Under the pieces are notes generated by a model. That model was given only the letters and a program-made list of their open reading frames with translations, ran no database searches and was not told where the DNA came from. Below are positions 1 to 10,300 of a stretch of 64,000 nucleotides of DNA, piece after piece (position 1 is the first letter of the stretch; each line of letters starts with the position of its first letter). The translations under genes were made by a program, and so were the position numbers. The DNA is from Lepidonotus clava (lineage: Eukaryota; Annelida; Polychaeta; Phyllodocida; Polynoidae): contig OW387135.1 of assembly GCA_936440205.1 (NCBI GenBank), forward strand, positions 29,862,792 through 29,926,791. Reading direction: 5' to 3'.

Positions 1-88
1 AAACATTGCATGAAAAACAGGCTTTTAGTACATATCATGGGTATCCCAAAAACAAATTTGATTAAACCAATCCAATTTCACATCACCA

Positions 89-500
89 TTATTGTTTAAT
101 ATCAAATATTGTTGCAATACTATTTTGCTTCATTTCCCGAAGAGAGTTGTATGAAACAAAATGAAGCATGATAAGTTGGTGGACAAACTGCTTGTGACAT
201 TTGTGAAATGCAATAAAGTATGTTTTTTCCTCATAGAAACCAATGCTAAAGCCTGTCTGCACAGCCCATAATGTCCAACCCTTTATTGCCATGAAAAGCC
301 ACATTTTGAGTAGCTGGCGAACCTGTGTAATTAGATCTGCTGATTAATCAAATTGGAGAATTCGTTACCTGATTATGTTTGAGCAGTACTTGGTGATACA
401 GCGAAACAAAATCTTTGCCTAAATCAGTAAATTAACTTATGGAGACTTGGCCTGATTATATTCTGTATTTTGTTTAACCTTATCCCAACCTCAAGAAATG
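89..500 (-). repeat. Dispersed sequence, copy 1 (paired with 44745-45140)
   Basis: This block lies in the receptor intron after exon 9. It aligns over about 400 bases, same orientation, with 44745-45140. Shared words include GGGTTGGACATTATG / GGGTTGGGCATTATG, TTTCACAAATGTCA and, read on the plus strand, AACTTATGGAGMCTTGGCCTG. The minus-strand frame encodes AIKGWTLWAV...FHKCHKQFVHQ, related to copy 2. The AG acceptor seen in copy 2 is CATG here, so this looks like the decayed copy. Confidence 0.6.
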
Positions 501-716
501 TATACACAATGTGGGATGGGCAAAACAAGCCCTATCATATGGTGAGTTGTGCTGCCAATCAAGTTAGATGTCTTAACTACAGGAGAAATTGTCCTTTCAA
601 GTTTCATACATTAACCTGTTTTTATATAATTATTTAGTTTTTGAGTCGGGAGTAACCTGGTAACCAAAAATTGATACATCGCTTAGTAAGAAACACATCT
701 TGAATGCCAAACTCAC

Positions 717-792
717 CTGCAAAGGAAGACAAGAGCTACAGCCACGATCGCCGTTACAGCACCTATGGAGGACAGCACAGGGATTCTCCAGT
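717..792 (-). CDS. Receptor exon 9: transmembrane helix
   Basis: The exon has 76 bases, phase 1 to phase 2, with acceptor TTATCTTTGACAG and donor GTGAGT. It encodes DWRIPVLSS and a hydrophobic helix IGAVTAIVAVALVFLC. Family members have a single transmembrane helix here, followed by a basic juxtamembrane segment on the next exon, which is not in the window. Confidence 0.87.
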
Positions 793-1319
793 CTGTCAAA
801 GATAAAGGAATTCCTCAAAGATGATGCAGATCACACCTAGCGCAATGCACATACGCACAGAGACTAAACTATTTCACAAAATTAATATCGCAGTTCTTTC
901 CATAATGTTGACTTTCCTTTTAGGTAAAATTCATATTGAAGTTACAATGATTATCGAAAAAAAATTGCTTTTCTTTGGCGGTGTTAAGTAGCGGATTACT
1001 CGCAAGTGACACTCACCTATGGGGAGGCACTCCGATCCATCTAACCCACAGGCAGGGATTGACTTGGGAGCTTTGTCTATCCAAATGTCATCCTCTCTTA
1101 CCGTCAACTTATATTCCTGTTCATGGAAGTGTAAGAGTGTAGATGAGTATGTATTCCATCTGGTAGCTATATTACGAGGTTTTCAGGACATGACGTTTGG
1201 AAATGGCTCAGAGTTAGACCCTGCCAAATATTCGAGATGCAAGGACCTACAAGATTACCCACTCTCCTTTTTTCACACTATTATTTCAAAGGTTAAAATG
1301 TAAGTCTATTTGTAATGTT

Positions 1320-1364
<45 letters not shown>

Positions 1365-4300
1365 GCAAGGGAAACTTTATTACAGGCATTATTAGAAAAT
1401 TGCACTAGCCCACTAGAAATCATAATGTCACTACACCACTGCGCATTTATTTTCAGTTGCTGAGATATTCAGGAAAAGATCATGTCGTTTCCAAAATCAT
1501 TTGAATAGCATGGGGATCGCATGGCGGATCATCACTGCTACCTGGTCTATTTGATACCCGTAAAGCGGATTAGATGATTGTCTGCAGATTAGTGGATGGG
1601 TTTGAAATGTAGACCACTGTCAAAGCCCTTGACAAAACGTGTTTTGTGCTTTTGTGATGTATCCCCACAGGAATGTTTGAAATGTTTGTCATGGAATACA
1701 TGTTTACTGACTGAACAACGCCGTGAGTCACTTTAAAAATGGTATCGTCAGCAATTTGAGCCGCTTCCTTAGTAATACCTTAGATGTTCCAGATTTTCAA
1801 AATATAGTTGTCTAATTTCTAGTAATTAATGAAATAATAACGTGTTTGTACTAGACTCAAAACAAAACGTTTACGACGGCTAAAGTGACTATCCTGATTC
1901 CCCAGCTAGATTAGGAGAGTATACCAAGATCAACTGTATAATACCCACCGGTGAGTTGTTCCTTGACATCGAGAACTGAGCTATTTTTGTCATCTTCATG
2001 TCCTGCTTCATCACGGTATATACTGAGTAATTGGCCATGGAGTTGCCGTTGCCATCTATATGAATAGAATAGCCTCTTATACCTGAAAACAGAAAATCAA
2101 TACATGTCATTATACAGTAAGCAAAGCATTCTTCAGTGATCTTACTGCTAATTGTTGCTCAGCGCCAGTACAAACAGATTAATTGACTGTAAACGTTCCA
2201 CCTACTGCCCCTTCAATGTAATGACCAAGATGGCTCAATTACAACATTAGGAGATCCAATTATAAGTTTCTAATAATAAACCGTCCTGCCTCACCTGCTG
2301 TTTTTAAATGTGACTGTAATTGCTGTATATAGCACGTCTGGTTTATATCACAATTTGGAGGATTCCCAAGCTAAGGCGGTGAAACACCATGTATCATCAC
2401 CGAAAGGAGGTCCTTCTGAATGGATTAAATTTCAAACCTTGACACACACACATTCCTAATCGGACACCCCCCACCCCTCTCCCCATCCCCTCCCACAGCC
2501 CTTAAAGTCCCATACCAACTAGAGCGATTTGGAGGTCGCCGACCCTGCTTTTAAGCGATCAACCGTCTGTATGCAGTATTAAAATGTATATGTTTGATCT
2601 GAATCGGTGATCAAATCGGCAGATTATTGGGGTAGAATTGGCCAGATTTAGCACTAAAGCTCCATACCCACTAGGCGATTTTACCGGCGACTGGTGACGG
2701 GCAACTGCCAGAATAGTTGGTAAAATTGTTACCAATTCAGATCACATGTTACTTTCTGAATTGGTGACGATATTACCACTATTCTGGCAGGATTCTAGGA
2801 CAATCACCCCTGGGACAACTACCCCTGGGACAACTACCCCTGGGACAACTACCCCCTAGGACTATTACCCACTAGGACTATTACCCATTAGGACTATTAC
2901 CCCCATAGGACAACTACCCCTGGGACAACTACCCCTTAGGACAATTACCCCTTAGGACAATTACCCCTATAGGTAGGACAACTACCCCTCTAGATAGGAC
3001 AATTACCCCTATAGGTAGGACCATTACCCCTTTAGGACAACTACCCCCTTGATAGGACAACTACCCCCATAGGTAGGACAACTACCCCCTTTGATAGGAC
3101 AACTACCCCCCTTGATAGGGACAACTACCCCCATAAATAGGACAACTACCCCTATTGGTAGGACAACTACCCCCATTGGTAGGACCTGCCCTTGGTGTTC
3201 AGGGCAGGGCAAAGGAGGGGTAGGCCTACCAATGGGTGTAGTTGTTATATCAAAGGGGGTAGTTGTCCTACTAAAGGGGGTAATTGTCCTATCAAAGAGG
3301 GGTAGTTGTCCTACCAATAGGGGTAGTTGTCCTATCAAGGGGGGTAGTTGTCCTATCAAAGGGGGTAGTTGTCCTACCAATAGGGGTAGTTGTCCTATCA
3401 AGGGGGTAGTTGTCCTATCAAGGGGGGTAGTTGTCCTATCATAGGGGTAGTTGTCCTATCTGTAGGGGTAATTGTCCTAAATGGGTAATGGTCCTATATA
3501 TAGGGGTAGTTGTCCTATCTAAAGGGGTAGTTGTCCTATAGGGGTAGTTGTCCTATGGGGGTAATTGTCCTACCCACAGGGGTAGTTGTCCTAAGGGGTA
3601 ATAGTCCTAAGGGGTAGTTGTCCCCAGGGTAGTTGTCCCAGGGGTAGTTGTCCCAGGGGTAGTTGTCCCAGGGGTAGTTGTCCTGTCACCTTCTGGCAGT
3701 TGTCCATCGCCAGTCGCCAGTAAAATCGCCTAGTGGGTATGGGGCTTTATCGGCAAGCCAACTTAATAAGAATCGCCTAGTGGGTGTAGGGCTCAAAACT
3801 AGTACACACTGGGGTAGGGCCTGTCCTTCATCATTTCGATCATGCGCAGTCCGTCCCGGATGTCGACGGTGCCGTTTTTGAGGGCCTCCACCAGGGTGCG
3901 TCCGTACAGGTAGACGGCGTCGTACAGGTAGGTCGCCTCGGGCATCTGGGGACAAAACATGAAGGTCTTTATTGAACGGGGCATTTCAGTGGGAATGTTT
4001 GAGTGTAGGAGTGAAACATTATATACTTGTAGTATTCTGAAACGTCGACGGAACCTGACCACAAAAAGTAAGTATTACGTGTTACAATTATGGAGCTGTG
4101 ATACGGTGAGGAAAATATTGCATAAATCAATATGAACGATATTCGAACACAATGGGTAATAAGGATATCGGATATGAAACGACTCATAATATTGAATATT
4201 TAAAGTTCTGTTTTGTAATATCAATTGTGAGTTTGATCTTTCGGCCTTACTTTAATGACAAAAATAATTGTTGTTGAAGATAGGCGAAATTTGACTCTGA

Positions 4301-7300
4301 CCTTAACCAAAAACCATCTCAAAGAATGTTTAGAAAATGTGAAATGACCGCCTATGATATCTGCAATGAATATCTTTTTTAACAGAAGCGCGTGACGTCC
4401 CGATAGCAGAGAGCAACTAACTGAAAATCAGACCAAAGCCAGCCGAAGTTACCTCTATAGGTATAAGAGCCCTTTTAAGACATTCCTTCAGACCTAAATT
4501 GGTAATACGACGAGGACGATTTTTATTCTCGGCGAAAAGATGAGGCTAGGGATTTATTATTCAGACAGGGATGTTAGAACCACAGGGAGACAGGTGAATA
4601 TCCCGCATTCTTAGAAAAATAGCTAAACTGAATTGATGCAAAATATGGAAAGAGACAGCGTTTATCTGTTGCAAAATCTAAACTTAGGAAGACCTACCTG
4701 ACTCAGTATCCTCTGTAAAATGAATTCTTAGAAATGTTATTTGAAAGAAACTAAAATCGCCCCTAGTAAAAATACATGTGGAACGCAGTGCTGATGTGAA
4801 GGTTCCAAGTAAAACTTATTACAGAAATTTAGATAAGATTAATGTGAGTTTCCCCTTTTGGATGTTGGCAAGGGAAGGACTCTGTTCAGATTATTCAGAA
4901 ATGCCACAAGATAATGAGTGTACTCTAAATAATCTAATATATTTACTTAACATTGGACCCCTAGGCTATTTCGGTTTACCAAAATGCATACAAAGTGTCA
5001 AGTTGCCAATTGAGACTCTTAAACATCTAGACTGGTTCAGAGGCTTCCAAAGCTTGAAATATACTGAACTTCGGTAGGTGTTCAAGCGCAACCTTTTCAC
5101 GCTTTTCTATACAAAATGGATATCGCTACATCAATTATCACATAGTGATGTCAAGAGCTAAACCTTACCAGTATTTTGAACTGGTAGCTGTTATACTTGT
5201 AGACGTTAAAGACGTTGAAGTCTTCGATCGACTTATTTAATGAGGCCTTCATGAACTCTCTGTATTTGCCCATGTCGGCTGGGGCTCGGTAACACAGGAG
5301 GAACACGTTACGGAATGCCGTGATGTTGGCCGTAAGATTGGCCTCCGACAGACTTCTGGGGTCCCCTGAATTCCGCTCTTCCCCTGCAAGAATCAAAACG
5401 ATGCATGTTAACTGTAGTTCAAGCGAATGACACGCACTCAGTGCATAGAAGAATGAGCTTAGAGAAAGAGACGCTGAGGACATGCTTTTGTAAAAAAAAA
5501 CAAAAAAAAAAACAATTATACTTTTTTTTAATGATTGATGTCACTCCGCCAGGTCTAGAATTATGATGACTTAGCTTCACTAAAATAAATAATTCGACAT
5601 GTAAATCCATCGTCACTTAATGATGTTAGCCTGGCTTTGTCAAATTAAATCACCTTAACATCACTTGAGAGGTAAGTTCCTTTGTGATTCTTTCTTGTTC
5701 GTAGACAGCGTGTGAGTTTCACTTACAAAAAAACAACAAAAAAACATTATTTCAAGAGTAATGGAATTCTTACACTTCAGAAATATATCTGTATCATTGT
5801 CGTTGGGTGCATCGGGTTTTTCCGTCACTGCTAACACGGCGTACTCGGCCTCCCGCCCCTCGGCCTGCAGCGTCTCGTGTTTATAACGGACGAAGTCCAC
5901 GAAGGCGTCATGGTCGGCCAGGAATATGTAAACTTTAGCAGAAAAGAATACATTTTTTGTAATATCATTTTGGCATATTTCCTCTAGAATTGATTACTGT
6001 CATAAAAGAAATTCTGTCTATCATGAATACATTTTACAAATTAATGATTCCTCTTTGACACTATTTTGCAATAACACAATAAATCTTGGTAAAAGTTCAG
6101 CCAAATTAGTTATGAAGATATGGCCCCAGGGCCCATATCTTTGTAACTAATTTGGCTGATCAGGGAAATCTTGATCAGTGTCTCCCGATTTGAGATTCAG
6201 TGACGGATCAAAACACACTGATCAGTGACTGATTATCATTTACTAACATACGGACTCTGTGTTCCAAAGGCTGACTCTGTTCTTCGAAAGATGAGAGACA
6301 TACTTATTAAGTGAAAGGGCATATATATATCATGAATTATCAAGCTTAATGCACAATGGTTCAAATTTGTGACAAGGAGTTTTTTGTAATAGATGTGTGA
6401 TAAGGAATACCTACTTCTTGTTTTATCCTTGGTCTCATCAAACATCTTTTTGAGTGCATCGTGATCCCGTGGGCTGAAGTAGGGGTAAGGCAGCATCTTA
6501 ACGCCTACCACCTCCACGGCACTGTCTGCTTTAATGGCATCCACCGTCTCTTGCCAGGGGCTTTTGCTTCTTTTGTCACTTATATCTAATGCACTGTAGA
6601 TAATAACCGTCCTATTCCATCTGGAAAAGATGTGTAGGATGCATATTTGGTCATTTCAAATGTCCATTATACAATTAAAACAAGAATTCTCTAAAATCTG
6701 AGTAGCCAGGAAGGATATCTATTTGTTTACTCACATGTCCTGGAAACATTATACCTTCCCATCTCAAACTGCGGTTTCTTTTAAATTTATAACTGTATCT
6801 CCCGCACACGTATAAGTTCTTCCGATAGCACATGACAATTGATAAACACATGAAAAAAAGTGATAGAGGGGGGCCTAGGGCCTATTCCCCCTTGATTTTA
6901 CAAGGTCTAAAGTAAGAACTTTCTCAACGTAGAGATGACACTCTGTTAGAACTTCGATGGTCTGAAAGATTTGGTGACAGACTAATTAGAAGCAGAGGCA
7001 TTTGCAATTGCCTGTCTGAAAGATTTGCCTCTTGTGAAAGTAGACCTAATTGTATCTGTTAGGCACTTACCCATAATGTGACATTATGCTCTTGATATAC
7101 CCCACGACTTTCATCCTTGGAGGAAAGGTCCGTACAAACCTAGCAGTGGCCTCCACCTTGTCCACTATTCTGTCTTGACAAAGCTGAAACACAAACAGTA
7201 GGAATGATGAAACTTAACAAACGTATAACCAATTGTATAGCCGTTCAACCAATTTTCTTTATACTTGTCAGAGTATGCTTAGGACACAAGAAATAAAACA

Positions 7301-10300
7301 TGTGAACATACTTAGTTTATATTAGTTGATCTGCACGTTGGAGGAGTTTCAACTATATATCTACAAAAAACTTTGGACTTTTGGTCAAATCAGCTAAGTC
7401 GTACTCACCCGCTTTTTTAACAGCGTTAAAATTTTTCACAACATTAAAATTAATATACCTAGGCTATTTTGTGTCATAATTAATCCTGATGAAGGTTGAA
7501 ATACCGAAACATGTTGATTGCTTCACACATTTAAATCAGTTAATAAAATAACCACTGTCCACCCAACCTGGAGTTTGAGTTTGATACAGTCAACGCCCTA
7601 TTATCTTAGTTGATATTAATAGTCAAATATGAAATTCTGAAATTTCGTGAGGGGCAATATCATGTCACAATAAAATTGTTATAGTATACAGAAATTTAAG
7701 CAAGGAAACCGGCAATTCTATTGACTGAAATTTATTGTTGTAGATTTGTGAAAAATAGTGAATACATTGCATTAGACCAACTTTTTATGTAGAATCTAGC
7801 TATTACACTCAAAACATCCCATTTTAATGGAATGTTTACTTATTTAGAATGTGAATGGAACGGTTTGAATTGGAAAAAACGGCAATTTCCTTCTATTTGG
7901 TTGCCATGGAAACTTCCTTTTGAATAATCTAAATAAGAAGGTGTCACATACAAGAGAATATTCTTTTAGGATATTTAAAAAAAGGATTTCAGACTAATCC
8001 CTTCATAATTATCATGATTTATGGTTATTAATGTAATATAACTAAAAATAATGGATAATGAGGCTTTCATCCATTTTTCTGAATTCACACCATGCCATCT
8101 TTGGGAAGGTATAACTTCCTCATTATTGTTTGGAAATGGGCATGTTTGGTATTGTTTGAAAGCTAAAGACATGCTCTACAATAATTGAATAGAGAAAATC
8201 CCGCACGGAGCACTCTGTCCCCTCGTTGGGTCACAGTTACTATCAAATCTGAAAGGGGAGCCACCTTGAAATATCACAATGAAATTTTAGCAAATTTCTT
8301 GTGTTTTTAGCATTTTGAAACTAAAGGTATTCAAACAAATTTATTGGCTATCTTATACTATATCTCTTTTGTAGATTCCAAAGGTAAACAATTAGATTCC
8401 CTGTCCCTTAATCTCCCAATTTTGACACTAACAATATGTTTCCAGGCATTTCAGAAGCTGAGATACAAGATTATTTCTTTGAAAGTCTGCCATTTTGGAT
8501 TGTTGGATCCTATTGGGGTAACGTCGACATTTCAAGGTGGCTCCCTTTTTAAATTCAATGAAGTAGTCCCAGGAGATCATCATATAAAATGAAATCAAGA
8601 AATCTTGTGGTGAAAGAGTAAAGTCTATATTCTTTCTATTGAATTATTTTGGAAACCAGTGGTAATTGTCTTTCCTTCTTTATGTCCATCTTTCAGGAGA
8701 AGGAGGTTGGGAAGGTTGGAGAGGTGGAAAAGGAGATGTGATAGATCACAAAGGCACCTGGAAAATGTCTTAGAACGTCCAGAGATTGTACCATAACGAT
8801 ATGGATAACTCAGATGATGATGAGTATTCTCCAGGGTTTATGTCTCATTAGATGTTATCAGATTCCAAAATGTCTCTCTACATTGCCTCTATGCCTCTTA
8901 TCATGTAGGCCGGGGCCAGCTCGATCCTTACTCTCTGATAGGTCCTATATCCTGCAGGTTCCCTAGGGTATTTGTGCCTGGTGAGCTCAAGAGTTCACTC
9001 AATCTTCTCTACTTAGAGCTGGATTTCCCCAAGAGGAAAAAATTGACGGGAACTTTATTAACAATCACCAAGACTGGCAAGGGACATATATAACCCTGAC
9101 AATCTTACGTAATGTCTTATGTCATTTTGACACATCGATTAGGTAAAGTGCAACAGGAAATTATCATCAAAGTAAGATAGACACAGGAAAGACGTCAGCT
9201 GGTTATTATATTCTAAAGGTTTTCCAACTGTTCATATAATTATGCACTTTTCAGAGTTCTCCTCTTTCCAAAACTTTACTGACAATCTACTGCCCCTTAT
9301 CATTTCAAAATAATAGGTTATTCACTGAAAAATGTTCGTCAATGCAAAGTATTCGGAGCTAGTCATATCTTATGAATTGGCCCTTTTACCCCAAAGAGTT
9401 GATATCCTAATTGTATCCTGAAGACCTGACGGTCTTAGCCCACAGGGGACCTAATCAGCGCCCACCACTAGGGGCAGATCAACCCAGATTACTACTAATC
9501 TCCTGAAGCAGCATCATACATCCACCTATTTTCTACAGCTGCTTGTCTGCCATATGCTTCATGGCATATTGGTAGTATGCTTTCGACCATTTTTGCTCTT
9601 TTCTAAGAGACCACCATCAAAACCATGGTTCATTTAGATTCAGTGACAACTGCTATGTACAATATGCATGGAATCTTGAATGTTGTTTTAGCTGAGAGCC
9701 TTAACTTGGAATTACCACTGTAGAGCAGATTTTAAAGAGTTACAACACAAATCCATTGTGTGTCACATTCGATTAACTAAAGATTAGACCAATGTATTCT
9801 GAGAAATTTAATCTCTCACCAGTATAATGCTCTAAAGACCACACACTGGGAAACAGCTTGTAGGTCACCACCAGCTTTTATTGCTTTATTGTGTCAAGAA
9901 AAGTATATAGGACACGCGTGCTGAACTATAGACCTTGTGTTTCTAGCCAGAAATAACCTGAGAGTCTATGCTATTCCAGTAGAAATTAACTTGCAGTGCA
10001 ATATCATAGCATTTAAGAAAATAGCAACCATCTTTGAGTAATTGCTTTTTAATCTTGTTTTCCAAGAAATGTACTCACGGGTGACCGAATATAGATTATT
10101 CATTATCTGCAGGTAAAGATTACAAGTATTACATGTGTATTGTTAACCCCGATGGTAGTGCAATTTCCGAAGATGTCCAATGAAACAAATGGAGATTTCT
10201 ACCAACAGCCAAAACCCAAGTGAGGTTCACACATCGAGACCAGCAACAAATGTGAACTAAAATTGGGTACCCAATCTGTGAAGATAATTCGATTGCATGT

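Noticed and set aside
1019-1303. 94-codon plus-strand ORF
   Set aside because: It is antisense to receptor exon 8, whose splice borders and phase fit the minus-strand gene.
3024-3444. Overlapping ORFs on both strands with repeated GQLPPL / GGSCPIKG motifs
   Set aside because: They are translations of the inverted tandem array, in frame only because of the repeat period. No start context or domain.
2795-3690. CRISPR-like regular repeats
   Set aside because: Repeats lie almost directly head to tail with 1-9-base variable gaps, reverse at the centre and lack unique spacers. The context is an animal intron.
4778-5077. 99-codon plus-strand ORF in receptor intron 5
   Set aside because: No recognisable domain, no splice or promoter context, AT-rich like the intron.
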